From Spongilla lacustris (taxonomy: Eukaryota; Porifera; Demospongiae; Spongillida; Spongillidae), in NCBI GenBank assembly GCA_949361645.1, contig OX442423.1, forward strand, positions 2,351,066-2,415,065: a stretch of 64,000 bases of DNA, read 5' to 3'. The position numbers were made by a program, and so were the translations under genes. Shown here piece after piece: positions 10,498 through 23,106 of the stretch; the stretch's first letter is position 1, and every line of letters starts with the position of its first letter. The notes below the pieces were generated by a model, which was given only the letters and a program-made list of their open reading frames with translations, was not told the DNA's origin and ran no database searches.

Positions 10498-13400
10498 ATG
10501 CACACATGCTGTGGCTCCAGTCAACCTTACCATCAGGGTATGTCTGTGCCTGGAGGATGGCACTGGGGCTACTGAGGCCCACACTGTTCACAGCCTGCAC
10601 CTGGACATCATAGGTGATGTAAGGGGACAGCCCCTGAATGACAGCTCCCAGTGTGCTGCTGTTCACCGCTATGCCCTGGAAGGTACCATTGCCTGTTGTA
10701 GTGCTGTAGGAGAGCACATAGCCAGTGACCTGGGCACCACCATTGCTGGCACTGGAAGTCCACTGGGCAGAGATGGAGGTGGAGGTAACCGTGGTTACGG
10801 AGGTGAGGGTTGGAGCAGAAGGTGGGACTGCGGAGGGGGCAAAGAGAACATGTCAACCTTTGTACCTTTGTTCCCAGTCCACTGACATCACTGGAGGAAC
10901 TCTCGTTCAATTCCTTAAGTAAATAAAAGCTGCACATTGAAAGGATCAGTTACTTCAACCTTCCCTGGGCTAATTGAATTTATTTTTGCATGTATTTGTA
11001 TATTGTGTTCATTAGTTGGGGGGGAAAAAAGTTTTTCTTTTGCCAATTCCACGTGCACATTGCAGATATTCTCTACTTCCTCTGAAGATGTGCAAATGGC
11101 TTACACAATCTTGGTCCATTTAGTTGCTTACCCGCGAACTTTGTAGTACATAAACCTTAGCTGGTTCTGTACATAAACCTTAGCTGGTGCTGTACATAAA
11201 CCTTAGCTGGTGCTGTACATAAACCTTAGCTGGTGTGGTACATAAACCTTAGCTGGTGCGGTACATAAACCTTAGCTGGTGTGGTACATAAACCTTAGCT
11301 GGTGCCGTACATAGACCTTAGCTGGTGCTGTACATAAACCTTAGCTGGTGTGGTACATAAACCTTAGCTGGTGCCGTACATAGACCTTAGCTGGTTCTGT
11401 ACATAAACCTTAGCTGGTGTGGTACATAAACCTTAGCTGGTGTGGTACATAAACCTTAGCTGGTGCTGTACATAAACCTTAGCTGGTGCTGTACATAAAC
11501 CTTAGCTGGTGCTGTACATAAACCTTAGCTGGTGTGGTACATAAACCTTAGCTGGTGCCGTACATAAACCTTAGCTGGTGTTGTACATAAACCTTAGCTG
11601 GTGCTGTACATAAACCTTAGCTGGTGCTGTACATAAACCTTAGCTGGTGCTGTACATAAACCTTAGCTGGTGCCGTACATAAACCTTAGCTGGTGCTGTA
11701 CATAAACCTTAGCTGGTGCTGTACATAAACCTTAGCTGGTGCTGTACATAAACCTTAGCTGGTGCTGTACATAAGCATTAGCTGGTGCTGTACATAAACC
11801 TTAGCTGGTGCTGTACATAAACCTTAACTGGTGCTGTACATAAACCTTAGCTGGTGCTGTACATAAACCTTAGCTGGTGCTGTACATAAACCTTAGCTGG
11901 TGCTGTACATAAACCTTAGCTGGTGCTGTACATAAACCTTAGCTGGTGTGGTACATAAACCTTAGCTGGTGCTGTACATAAACCTTAACTGGTGCTGTAC
12001 ATAAACCTTAACTGGTGTGGTACATTAACCTTAGCTGGTGCTGTACTTACAGAGGACAGATAAGATGGCTGATGCCGTGACCACACCCACACTGTTGTTG
12101 GCCACACAGGTGTATAAGCCGGCACTGCTTCCTGTCGCAGAGGAAATGTTGAGAGTGCCACCCACTGATGGTACGGGGGTCCCTTGGAACTGCCAAGTAA
12201 CGACAGGGGTAGGTCTACCAGAGGCAGAGCAGGTAAAGATGGCTGGGTAGTAAACATTGACCGCTATAGAAGTAGGTCCTGTTACTATGGCCGGAGGATC
12301 TGTTCAGAAGGGGAGGAAAATTTGAGGGGGGAGGGGGGAGGGGAGAAAGAATAATATGGTCAGGATTCACTAACTGGTGTTAAAGGTCATCTCAATATTG
12401 CCCCACTATTTAAGTCATTTGAATTGATCATTAAAATATATAGATCTGCATGTGAAGCCCCCCACACACACACAGCCCACACATGGATCTATTCCCTTCA
12501 GTACATGAGGGACACACAATATTCATAATTGGCTCAATATATTCATCACCTTGACCTGTGATGTTACATGTACAGAATGGTATATTTATATTCATATTGT
12601 GTACACACTACATGTATGTACCACCCAACAATGGGCCCAGGATAACTTACATAGTACAGTGAGGGTGATGTCTGTGGTGATCAAGCCAATGGCGTTGTAT
12701 GCTGTACATGTGTATACTCCACTGGCATTTCTTGACACTGCTGGGATGACGAAAAACCCCTGGGCACTTATGGCCACGCCTCCCTGCAGCCATTGGACTG
12801 TAGGGGGCGGGTCTCCATACACGGAGCAAGTTAGGTTAAGAGGCGTGCCCTCAATAGTGGTGATGTTGGCTGGAGCCACAGTGAAGACTGGAGGGACTGT
12901 GGGTGTGTGAGGGTGGAGAGGGTATATGTGGGAAGGTGGAGGTGGGAGGGTGTGGAGGTATAGGATGACCAGATATAATACAAACATGTTAATAGTTTAC
13001 ACGTATATGGGTATCACCCCAATCTTGGAAACAATACACATATACACAAGACAAGTTCCATCTAACCCTTCCCCTACCATAATTCCAATTTTGCGAATCT
13101 CATATATGAAGTTCTCTATACACAATGACTCCTACTAGCCTCTCATGGTTACATAAAACCACCCACTTTCTTCTAGCCTTTCTTAGCCTACACCAGCCCA
13201 CCCCTCCCTTTCCCTCCCCTCCCCTCCCCTCCCTTCCCTTCCCCTCCCCTCCCCTCCCTTCCCCACCCCTCCCCTCCCCTCCCCTCCCCTCCCCTCCCCT
13301 CCCCTCATGAGGTCATCACTGTCCCCATCACTTACCTAGTACATGCAAGGACACTGTGGTTTGGGCCGATCCAGCCACATTTGTGGCTGTGCAGGTGAAG

Positions 13401-16400
13401 ACGCCTTCATCTGCCTTGCTGGCCGGCACCAGGGACAGTGTAGAGCCATTGCTGGAGACTGTGTAGGTGGGCGTGGTGGCATTGGGCACAGGGTACACGC
13501 CCCTCTTCCACGTGATGAGGGGGGCGGGGCTGCCACTTCCCACACACTGAAGGTTTGCTCTGTTGCCAGTCACAACAGTGATAGAGAGCTGTAGGGCTTG
13601 GATGGTAGGTAGGGCTGGGGAGGAGAGGGAAATGGCATGCTTGCATACAGTGATGGGTGCACAGGTACTGTCAACTAATTTCTCAAATTCTGTTTAGGAA
13701 ATTCCGCTGTGTGTGTGAGTGCATGTGTGTGTGAGTGCATGTGTGTGTGCATGTGTGTGTGCATGTGTGTGTGTGTGTGTGTGTGTGTGTACACTCACTG
13801 TTGACTCTAAGTTGGTATGTGCCTGTGGTTTGTCCCACAATGTTGCTGGCTAGGCAGTAATATATAAGGGCGTCTGTTGTCTGCACGTTGGAGATGACCA
13901 GGTTGTGGTTGGCTGCCACAGACACTCTGGGCAGTGATGGGTCAGGCAACTGGGTGCTCCCTACTAGCCACACCACTATGGGGGCGGGGTTACCATAGGC
14001 AGTACACCCTAGCATTGCCTGGAAACCTGCTGTGGTATCTATGGTGCCTGAGGGCTGCAGGATGATTGGAGCCTCTGTGGGCGTGGTGTGGGCGTGTGTG
14101 TGTGGGTGTGTGGGGGTGGGTGTGGTATGGGATGGAGATATGGGTAGAGATATAAAGAGGAATGAGAGATGCAGTACACAGTGGCTGTTTGGATCATTAC
14201 TACGCATGCACCACTGTACACAACATACACAAATACTCACATCATTAGTTACTATATAGTAGTAGTGCTCACAACACTCATGTGCATCCCTGTGGTGATG
14301 GATGGCTTATGTACCCCCTGTGGTGACTTACGTTGCACTATCAGGGCAGTGGTGGCAGTAGCAGACCCCAGGGTGTTGGTGGCCATGCATGTGTAGTTTC
14401 CAGCATCTCCCAGTGCTACGTTGACGATCATCAGGCTGCCGTCGCTAGCGATGATGAAGTGACCATTGCTGGTCAGCTGCACCGTGTTCTGGAACCAGTT
14501 TATGAAGGGAAAAGGATTGCCCACTGCATTGCAGTTGAGAGACACATTGCCCCCAGAGATGAGTGTGGTGGTAGGAGCCAGGGTAACCGACGGAAACACT
14601 GGGGGAGGCAAGTGGGAGTAGATGACCTTGGATCATACTCACACATAACACATACCCACACCTACACGTACACATCCACACACATACACACATAACTACA
14701 CCCACAAGCACACATACCCCACATGCACAGCCACACCCACATACACACCCCCCACACCCACATACAAATACCCCCCACAACCACATACAAATACCCCCAT
14801 ACACACACCCCCATGCACACACCCACACCCACATACACATACTCCCATGCACACACCCACATACACATACTCCCATGCACACACCCACATACACGCACAC
14901 ACCCACATACACATACTCCCATGCACACACATACCACACCCACATACACACCCACACACACCCACATACACATACTCCCATGCACACACACATACAGAGC
15001 ACAGTGAGGGAGACTGTGGTTGAAGCAGCCCCGCCCACATTGATGGCAGAGCACGTGTACAACATCTGGTCTGCTAGGACTGTGTTCTGTATTATAAGTG
15101 TTCCGTTGGAGAGGACCTAAGAGGGGGGGAGGGGGGGCAATGAGTGAGCAATGTTCTCCTCTCCTCCTTCCCTCTTCCCCTTCCACCATTCCCCCTCTCC
15201 CCTCTCTTCCATTTCACATTCCCTCTCCTTCCTTCCCTCCTTATATGGAGGCAAACCACTAGCTGGTTTGTAACTTCTTTTTGTTGGCCCTCTCAATGAG
15301 TGAGCCCTCTCACGTGAGAGCAGGTGCCATATATGGTAGTCCTGACCTGTATTCTTGGATTCCCCTGGGAGAGGATGTTAGAAGTGGAATACGTGGACCA
15401 GGTGACCTGAGGTGTTGGGTCTCCCGTGGCGACGCAGGAGAATGATGCAGTGGCTCCAGCCAGGAGGGTAATGGCCTGGAGACTGGCAGTCACCTGGGGC
15501 AGAACTGCATGGAATACAAAAAAAAGATGAGCAGAGATCTAAGTGTGATGCACCTATGAATGCGGTTATGACCTCAGTGTGATGCATCTATGAATGTGGT
15601 TATGATCTGCAGTGATTGGCAGCAGTATGTGTGGTGCATCAGTCCTACCTGTGACCTGGATCGTTGCATTGGCCTGGGCACTACCAGCAGCGTTAGTTGC
15701 TGTGCACGCAATCACTCCCCTGTCTGCAGTGGTCGCACCACTTATGGCCAGGACCTGCCCCCCGTACGCCAACTGGTAACGCGGAGTGTTTTGGTTCGGC
15801 ACACTGATGCCGTTGCTCCACCAGGCTATGGTGGGCGTCGGCCTCCCTGTGGCGGTGCAGTTAAGGGTCACCTGCTGCCCTGATATGGCGCTGACCAAGG
15901 AGGGAGAGAGGACAGCGGTGGGAGGTACTGCAGAGTACGAAGGAAAATATACATATATATAAAGCATGAATGCATGCATGAATGTTATTCCATACAGTGA
16001 ACTGATGTGGTTATGTGCTAAGCATTTTATTAACCAAAAAAAAATTAACCACATTTTCTTATGAATACTAATAACATTGATACACAACAAGGAAAGAATA
16101 GTGTAGCAGGGCATTAGTAAAGTGGTCTACCATATACATATATGCTACAGTAGCAACCCCTTACTAACAATGGTTTTCTCATCCACCCGCATTGCTGCAC
16201 ACATTATATAGCCCCTCCGCACCCATGCTCCTCACATCTCTTGCCCCGCCTTCTTGCCCCGCCTTCTTGCCCCTACTTTTCTCCCCTCCCACTCATCCAT
16301 GTGCCTACCTTGCACTGTCAGAGTCACGTACTCCTGTGCAGACCCAAGCTGGTTGCTGACCAGGCATGTGTAGGTTCCCTCCTGGGTCACAGACACGCTG

Positions 16401-19218
16401 GGGATGGAGAGGGCCCCATTCGGCAGGACCCTCGCCATGCTGACTGCTAATCCTTGAAAGAACCACGTAAAGGTAAGGTTCATTTCCGGCCGGACGTTGC
16501 ATGGAAGAGTGAGTGATGACCCAACAATGGTTGTCACGGAGATGTTACCGTTGTACAGCATGGGAGGGGCTAGTGAGGAAATGTAAATGTTTGTGAGAAT
16601 AACGTTTGTACCAATCATTAGTGAAAATGCTGTTATAAGATTACCAGCTTGCAAAATATTAATAATAAGACTACAACATTGCCTCATTGGACGGCAACAG
16701 AGAGCCTTTGCAGCAAGAAAGGATACATATGCGCTACCCCCACCAGCTACCTGTATCACATGGAGACATAAAAAGGGTAACATTTTGGTACCGTAGACCC
16801 TGGAGGTTTCAATGGTCACTTATAGAGGACATAACTTGGTTCTAGGTACTTATAGAGGTGATGTGGTCATATCATATTTATTACATTGGAAAATAATACT
16901 TCAACACATCTGCTTTCAGATGTGCCATCAAAGTGCAGGCAATATAACAGCAATATAAGGAGCTGCATATTTGGTGCTTACTTTGGATGTCCAGCAGGAC
17001 AGTAGTACTGACTGTTCCCTTGTAGCTCACAGCAGTACAGGTGTAGTATCCCTCATCGCTCAGGACCGTGTTTGTGATGGTCAGCAGTCCACCAACGGCT
17101 GAGGTGTGTGAGTTGTTGGCCACTTGTGAGTTGTTGGAGTTGTACCAGATCAGTTGTGACACCAGACCAGGGGTAGCTGAGCATGTAAAGCTGACTGTGC
17201 TGCCAATTGCAACTGATATCGATGACAGCGATACTGTTGGCGGAACTGAAAAACAAATGGCCAGTGTGTCATTTTGAGAATTTTAACATGTGAAATTAAT
17301 GGGTAAAGCAGTTGATGCACTTGTGGGGGGGAAAAAAGATCTGTTACAGGTATGGGGAAAATTACAACTTACTGAGTGCATAAAGCTGTGCTCCTGTGCT
17401 TGACCTGGTTGTGTTCAGGACAGGGTTGAAGGCGATACAGTTGTAGACTCCTTCATCACTGGTCTGAAGGTTAGTGATCAAGAGGGAGCCATTGGAGAGG
17501 ACCTGAGCCCTGGGGCTGGTGATGGGGGAGAAGTTCACTGTCCAGCTGATGATGGCCGGAGGGATGCTTGTGGGGGAGACGCAGCTTAGTGTTGCCGTGC
17601 TCCCCTGTACTGCAGCAGTGTTGGAGGGCACTAATTGGAAAGTTGTGCCAATGGCTAGAAGTAAAGGAAAAGAAATCTTCGATTAAACAAAAAAATAGGG
17701 GGGAGGAATTTTGCAACAGATGTGTCGAGTGACCTATGTGCGTGCATGTGCTTCAGCTATGATGATCCCATATACACTCACTAGCTATTTGCAGCATTGC
17801 AGGCGGGCTGATGGCTTGGCCCACACTATTGGTAGTCACACACTGGTATGCTCCTGCGTCGGTGCTCTGAACATTGGAGATTGTAAGTGCAGAAGACCCA
17901 TCCAGGGGCTGTGTGTAAGTGACCCTGCCTGTTGACAGAAGGGGGCTGCCGGCAAATAGCCAAGACACGGTTGGAGGAGGCACTCCCAAGGACACACAGA
18001 CAAAGGTGGCCTGTTGTCCTGCCACCACCACAACACTTTGGGGAGGGGATGTTACGTTGGGGGCTTGAGGGGTACCTGGTGGGATGGTAACATTGGTGGG
18101 GCTGAATGAATTTTTTTTTATTAATTTTTTTTTATTGCAGTAGAATTACTTTAACTTACTCTATGATACCCATGCATGCATGTCTGAACAATAAATGTGT
18201 TTGCATTTTAGTTTCCTCACATCACACTCAGTGCTGGCCTGGAAAATGTACCTTGAACTGTAAGTACGCCTCCATCGCTTGTCACTGGTGAGCTGGGGAG
18301 GAGGGGATTGGTGGCAACACACCTGTACACTCCACTGTCATTCTTTTGAACGGGTGACACGAAGAGTGAACTGGAGACCTGTTGTGGGTTAGTGTTATAC
18401 AGCTGTGAAAACTGGAGTGTTATCCTTGATGATGTAACGAGAGGCGCTCCGTTAAAGGTCCACGCTATAGTGGCCGGGGGGAGGCTCCCTCCTTGAACGC
18501 AGAAGAGCGCTACCGTGTCCCCTTCAGTGACAGTCTGGGAACTTGGCGATACCAAGAAGACGTTGTTGATGACTGAAATTATGATTGGGGGAAGAGGGTG
18601 GGGATGGAGAAAGGGAGGGAGGGAGGGAGGGAGGAGCGAAGGGAAGACAAAAGAAGATGGAGAAGTGTGCATCATTTACCCGTAAAAACAACTAAGCTGC
18701 GTTAGCAAGCATCCATGCCCGGCCCGTACCAAAGTGAGGCAGAACTCACATGCCAATTGGAGAATTGCAGTACTTTGCGCTGTTGCACCTGTAAGCAAGT
18801 TCAGGACGACACAGGTATAGGTTGCTGCGTCTTTGGCTTGTGCGGAGGAGATGATCAAGCTCCCGTTCGCCTGTCCAGAGTACCTGGCGTCTGCAATGGC
18901 CGTGCCGTTCTTCTGCCAACTTATTGAGATTGGAAACGAAGCCAAGTAGATGCAATCGAATCGCGCCGTGGAACCCTGGGCCACGATAACGTCACTGGGG
19001 GCGGTAACGAAGGTCCCTAAAGCAGAGAGCGAGAGGAAAGGGGGAGGGGCAAGAAGAGAAGGGGGGAAAAGAGGGCGTGTTATCGTGACCGTGCACCTCT
19101 TGCGTGCCATGCTTTGCAAGTTTCGCTTACCTCCCTGCGAAGAGGCAGGCGATACACCAAGCAGCGCGGCGATCAGTACCCTGCATAGCAATGATACCAT
19201 TCCAGCCCCGCCCTCCAT
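2423..19218 (-). CDS. Receptor A: 13-Ig/4-FN3 single-pass receptor-like protein
   Basis: Predicted type I membrane protein of about 2114 aa, 23 coding exons, probably a cell-surface adhesion or recognition receptor (role inferred from architecture). Exons in transcript order: 19218-19131 (signal peptide), 19016-18750, 18572-18252, 18075-17782, 17654-17373, 17245-16982, 16569-16309, 15927-15649, 15504-15347 with 15116-14996 (one split Ig), 14598-14332, 14074-13799, 13614-13336, 12896-12651, 12299-12051, 10827-10531 (FN3), 10050-9760 (FN3), 7709-6943 (Thr/Gln stalk plus FN3 first half), 6718-6499 (FN3 second half), 5177-4896 (FN3), 3692-3540 (membrane span), 3179-3081, 3006-2423. Every junction is GT-AG and phase-compatible; most are phase 1, giving symmetric shuffling modules. 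The summed length is divisible by three. Ig exons show the Cys...Trp...DxGxYxC pattern (residues about 30-1217); FN3 about 1218-1413 and 1646-1836; span about 1849-1873, followed by KRKKWRKRR; tail about 225 aa with a threefold motif. The acceptor at 3179 is weak: it was chosen because the nearer one (about 3201) leads to a stop. Confidence 0.88.
3783..4493. repeat. 33-bp minisatellite in a receptor A intron, 3' splice-site-like units
   Basis: About 21 nearly identical 33-bp units lie in the intron between exons 5177-4896 and 3692-3540. Read in the transcript direction, each unit is a pyrimidine-rich run (CCCCCTCCCTACCTCTTCCC) followed by ATATATAACAG, which resembles a polypyrimidine tract plus AG acceptor. 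Two units carry CTGAG in place of AAGAG on the plus strand. The 283-aa plus-strand ORF across it is a repeat artefact. The rest of the intron (4495-4895) shows no gene. Confidence 0.95.
5180..5262. repeat. (TG)n microsatellite next to a receptor A acceptor
   Basis: About 40 TG dinucleotides on the plus strand. In the transcript this is a CA run ending two bases before the acceptor AG of exon 5177-4896. Confidence 0.95.
5541..6456. repeat. G-rich GGGATGGG / GGGGTGGG array
   Basis: About 900 bases of irregular 5-bp units (GGGAT, GGGGT) with strong strand asymmetry, in the intron between exons 6718-6499 and 5177-4896 of receptor A. The plus strand has dense runs of three or more G and could form G-quadruplexes; the transcript is C-rich. 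Long ORFs on both strands here are repeat artefacts. Confidence 0.95.
6733..6900. repeat. TG-rich microsatellite with GGTG interruptions
   Basis: A TG run on the plus strand breaks into GTGTGTGGTGT variants. It fills most of the short intron between exons 7709-6943 and 6718-6499 of receptor A. Confidence 0.9.
6943..7709 (-). other. Receptor A stalk exon: coding 12-bp tandem repeat
   Basis: On the minus strand this exon runs from a phase-1 acceptor (CCCAACAG at 7712) to a phase-0 donor (ACT/GTAAGT). It reads an uninterrupted series of about 56 tetrapeptides, Thr-Thr-Gln-Pro or Thr-Thr-Gln-Ala with rare Thr, followed by the first half of an FN3 domain ending IIIVKWT. Such a Thr/Pro-rich stretch outside the membrane is typical of an O-glycosylated, mucin-like spacer; that role is inferred. 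The repeat is imperfect at the third base of the Pro codon and at Ala/Pro, yet never leaves frame over about 680 bases, which supports selection on the protein. Reading it as non-coding minisatellite would leave the next exon with only half an FN3 domain. Confidence 0.82.
8075..8190. repeat. Short G-rich tandem repeat, about 18-21 bp unit
   Basis: Six or so copies of GTGGCCCAGGAGGGGGGAGG variants, within the long intron between exons 10050-9760 and 7709-6943 of receptor A. The flanking sequence 7712-8074 holds only CA-rich DNA and no convincing exon. Confidence 0.85.
8212..9760. repeat. 15/17-bp minisatellite made of 5' splice-site copies
   Basis: About 100 units alternate between CCTCACCATACATTA (15 bp) and CCTCACCATGCAGTATA (17 bp) on the plus strand. 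In the transcript each unit contains ATGGTGAGGTA, the same as the authentic donor of exon 10050-9760 (AATG/GTGAGGTA). The array starts at that donor and extends into the intron. ORFs of up to 764 aa read through it on the plus strand and are artefacts. Confidence 0.95.
10060..10510. repeat. CA/TG-rich intronic repeat of receptor A
   Basis: TG-rich then CA-rich tracts with interspersed CACATACACATG units almost fill the intron between the first two FN3 exons (10827-10531 and 10050-9760). Confidence 0.9.
11140..12045. repeat. 23-bp minisatellite in a receptor A intron, about 39 copies
   Basis: Units of GTACATAAACCTTAGCTGGT plus a variable 3 bases (GCT, GTG, GCC). The array ends next to the donor of exon 12299-12051. 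In the transcript the unit contains CTAAGGTTTATGTACAG. The remainder of this intron, 10830-11139, shows no gene. Confidence 0.95.
13196..14996. repeat. Simple repeats in receptor A Ig introns
   Basis: Three simple tracts lie between Ig exons: a CCCCTCCCCT pyrimidine run at about 13196-13306 (purine-rich in the transcript), a GT run at about 13706-13796 ending beside the donor of exon 14074-13799, and a CA-rich array with CCCACATACACATACTCCC units at about 14640-14995 ending beside the donor of exon 15116-14996. The coding exons between them are listed under receptor A. Confidence 0.85.
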
Positions 19219-19278
19219 GCCTGCGTTGCAGCAGCGTTGGTAGTAGCGTTTAATGTTCAGTTGGTCAAAAGAGCGAAC

Positions 19279-19288
19279 ACTATATATC
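19279..19288 (-). promoter_or_regulatory. TATA-like element upstream of receptor A
   Basis: GATATATAG on the reverse strand lies about 60 bases upstream of the chosen ATG (19218), a plausible core-promoter distance. The start was chosen because the ATG opens a hydrophobic signal peptide ending near SPASSQG, followed by a phase-1 donor. An upstream in-frame ATG (19296) would add 26 non-hydrophobic residues. Confidence 0.3.
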
Positions 19289-19299
19289 TTGGCCAAATA

Positions 19300-20380
19300 G
19301 CTCTTCTAGACGTTGCCAGCAGAGTTGTTTATGAAAATTGCACGCACTTAGCGCTAGCGAGCGGCTTTGTCACGTGATATAAATTAAAGCTGTATTAACT
19401 ACTATGAATGTGTGAAGTCATCCCGCAGTACGTTACAAGCGCAGTTGATATGCATGTATTTTAACAGTACTAGTACGTTGTCGACGACCCGCATTAATAC
19501 CGTCTCGTCATCATGCCTAACTACATGTATCACGATTCTTGGCCGGTCATGCATGGTGATCAAGATAATACGAATATTAAGCCTATATAGCATCACAGCA
19601 ATAAAAAAAGGGTGGAATCAATTCTTGATTTCCATTCTGGTACAGGATGTTTACATGCCTGATACAAAATGTTAACATTCTGTATCGTGACAAATCACTA
19701 GGCTTGATTTGACGCGTTTTTTTTTTGCTGTGCATCCTTTTGCACACCTGGAAGTGTGCAAGTTACACCACATTTGGATAGCTGTATGATAGTTGTGTTG
19801 CAGATTGTGACACCTTATCAATCAGCTCACTGAAGGATATATAACAGTCCAAACCAAAACCCGAAAGTACCAAATTTCATTGAAGAGTTACAATTCCATT
19901 CACTCCTCAGCACCACTTCCACAGCAGACAGGGCATCTCGTCCCCTCATGCTTCAGCATGGAGCTCTGAAGTTCAGCTTTGGTTTGCACTTTGAACAACA
20001 CAGCCTTGGGTATGATCTCTAGGTGGTAATTTGATGGCTTGCCCTCTTTGTCCAGGTATAATCCACTTGATCATAGTGTTACTTGCAAGAGAGGTGATGA
20101 TGTCACTTAATGAGGCATAGTGCTACATGTGATGTGCTCTTCCAATACTTTCCGTAGAGCTGGCTTGTCATAGCTAGTAGTTGCTGGGGTCAGGACTGCT
20201 CAAGGACCCATCTAGCAGACTTCCTTGTCACCAATTGGGACAAAGTCATCGCAGCAGCCTTCAATGTCACTGTTACATCTCCACTTAATTCTCAGTAGCA
20301 TTATTATGGAAGTGGGCACATACTCAGGTGTTGCGGCAAGAGCAGCTGAGTTCAGAAAACACTTTGAAAATGTGTTGAAT
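19300..20380. other. Intergenic stretch, no gene seen
   Basis: AT-rich DNA upstream of receptor A. No coding signature beyond short random ORFs. From about 19900 some sequence may belong to the repeat copy that becomes recognisable at 20385. Confidence 0.6.
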
Positions 20381-20384
20381 TGAG

Positions 20385-20560
20385 TTGGAAATGCATTCCA
20401 CTGACAGTGGAGAGTTATGGTGCATGGGTCAAGAGGCTTTGAGAGCTTTCTCACAAGTAGCCACTCATCTAGCCATTTGTGGGAATACCTCTAAATCTAA
20501 GGCATTGGCTGACCTCTATGGTCACCTCAGTCATTCACTAATTAGATACCATCGTTATCA
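20385..20560 (+). mobile_element. LINE-like 3' end, decayed copy
   Basis: Encodes WKCIPLTVESYGAW and, after a one-base frame change, QEALRAFSQVATHLAI. The same tail is seen at 1757, 22880 and, reversed, at 20940. Non-functional. Confidence 0.6.
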
Positions 20561-21196
20561 TACTCCCACTTTGTGGAGCAGGTGGATGTGTGTAATTGTG
20601 TGTATTGTGTGTGTGGTTGTGTGTGCTTATGTATTCTTCATGATATGTTTCACATTAAAACATAATAATTCATATTTAGGCTAACTGTACATTATACTAA
20701 TACATGCATAGATATACATAGATATACAGTAAGATAAATAAATGCACCCTACTATTGCTAATAGTCAGGGACAAAACATCTAGAGAGGATGGCTGTGGCA
20801 TTGGCTCGAACTAAGTTGAGGTTCAGCCTGCCATATAAGGCAGCTAGGACCACAGCCTTAGCCCTGTTGGAGCTAGTTGCAAGGTGAGAGGCCAGAAGTG
20901 AAAATGACTCCATTGCTTCTGTCCCCCAAGCACCATATTAATAATAATATCATACAAAATTATGCAACACTTACATGATTAAAAGTATAGAAAATGGACA
21001 CTTAAGATTTACCTACACACTGTACACACCAAACCAAAACAAGGGAGTTCACATGAGGTATGCACCCCACAATGGAGCTTGTATTGCCCCCTTTGGATTC
21101 CAACTGCTGCCCCTGGTATTGGGAGGGCTCAGGCATTGTGTTCACTTGTGGCATATACAAGCTCTGCCAGGAAGCCATGGGATTGGAGACCACACA

Positions 21197-21342
<146 letters not shown>

Positions 21343-21460
21343 TCTCAATAGCCATCAGGGCTGTGAAATTTCATGTACATCGACTGCTCTTCGGCAGAAG
21401 TCACAGCTAAGCCTGAGGCTTTGGCAAGGTAAGAAGGGGTAAAGTGTCAGAGGTGGGTGA

Positions 21461-21871
21461 TAACCACACCAGCACCACACCAGCACCACACCAGCACCAC
21501 TAGCACCATACCAGCACTACACCAGCATCACACCAGCACCACACCAGCACCACACCAGCACCACACCAGCACCACACCAGCACCACACCAGCACCACACT
21601 AGCACCATACCAGCACTACACCAGCATCACACCAGCACCACACCAGCACCACACCAGCACCACACCAGCACCACACCAGCACCACACTAGCACCATACCA
21701 GCACTACACCAGCATCACACCAGCACCACACCAGCACCACACCAGCACCACACCAGCACCACACCAGCATCACACCAGCACCACACCAGCATCACACCAG
21801 CACCACACCAGCATCACACCAGCACCACACCAGCACCACACCAGCACCACACCAGCACCACACCAGCACCT
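21461..21871. repeat. 11-bp minisatellite, about 37 copies
   Basis: Units of ACCACACCAGC with ATC, TAC and CTA variants. A higher-order block of seven to nine units starting ACTAGCACCATACC repeats about three times, suggesting recent block duplication. Confidence 0.95.
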
Positions 21872-22207
21872 TGCCATTACTCCATGGGATATTTTGAAGC
21901 ATCATTAGGGCACCTCCCATCTGATCTTTCCATGGAATTTGTGCTTTGGCCAGGGCTGTACAGCTAATGGCTTGACAGCAGTGTGGCAATGGTACCAACC
22001 AGAACTAAACCTTGCATGAGTGGCTTCAGATATATGGTTAGTGCGTGGCATTACATGCCAAGGCAAAAGACTAAATGCAATTTGCACACTGTCATCATCA
22101 AGTCACAGGACAAGAGAAGATGCCTAATTAGGCAGCTAGGGTTGGTGCACCCCTCGATACAAGATTTGGGTAGTATCTTCAGCATTTCAAAAGTGTGTTA
22201 GTAATGC

Positions 22208-22238
22208 CCCCCCCCCCCTCCCCCCCCCCCCCCCCACC
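22208..22238. repeat. Poly-C run
   Basis: A nearly pure C run with single T and A interruptions, like the poly-C/poly-G cores of the inverted-repeat elements elsewhere in the window, but no flanking inverted repeat is obvious here. 22240-22750 shows no gene. Confidence 0.8.
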
Positions 22239-22755
22239 GGTACAATGTATCACACTTCATCATCAAAGGTGCTGTGAGAGAAAACATGTAGAGGACCTAA
22301 GTGCAGGGGATATGGCAAAGGAGTGATGCAGAAGCAAGATGGAAAAGCTGCTGCAGCCTGACACTCAGCTGCATCACCCATAGAAGGGTGGTATTCATGG
22401 GGATGAATATGTGGATGGATTGCTGTGCTTCAACTGAAGGCCAATAAGCAGCTGTCAATACTAGCTAGGGAGACCTATAAACATATTAATTAATCCAGTG
22501 ATCCAGCTACATCACCTGCAGCTTTACCCATCAGAGGAAATGCCAAATTGAATTGGAACCAACGATCAACTACTTAAAGAACGTACCATTATGAAGATAC
22601 CTCATGACAATTAGATCTAACTGTAAGTGACAAAAGCAGAAGTCATGATAATAGTCTATTCACTACAATAGGGTTTAGTGGAGGCTTCAGTTGTAGCTTG
22701 TGGTTTGTGAAGATAGGTCTTACATACTGCTCAACCACATTCTGTTGGTAGAGGA

Positions 22756-23106
22756 GTGGACCACAGTAAAATTAATAATAGCATAAAATTCTTGTCAGAA
22801 GTGGGAGTGTCTTCAGGAGCAGCTACTGAGATAAGGAAGCACAACAGTAATGATGGCAAATGTGGAGATCTAGGATGGGTTTGTATTCCTTTGGTCGTTG
22901 AGACCTATGGTGTGTGGGGTCAAGAGGCTGTGAAGAGTTTTGCTCAGTTGGCATCACGGCTGGCTATCACCTTCTCCAAGCCAGCGTCTGTCATCCTACA
23001 TGATCTACATGGCAGCGCCTTGTTAGATCTGTGGCATTGGCCATCCTTAGTAGCATTGTGTTCATATGTCATAGTTCTTATCTATTGTGTACATAATTTG
23101 CACTAA
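22756..23106 (+). mobile_element. LINE-like 3' end, open copy
   Basis: A 116-codon frame that includes GWVCIPLVVETYGVWGQEA and FAQLASRLAI, the same family as the copies at 1757, 20385 and 20945. It loses similarity after LHDLHG, probably by frameshift. 23110-23650 is AT-rich with no gene. Confidence 0.55.
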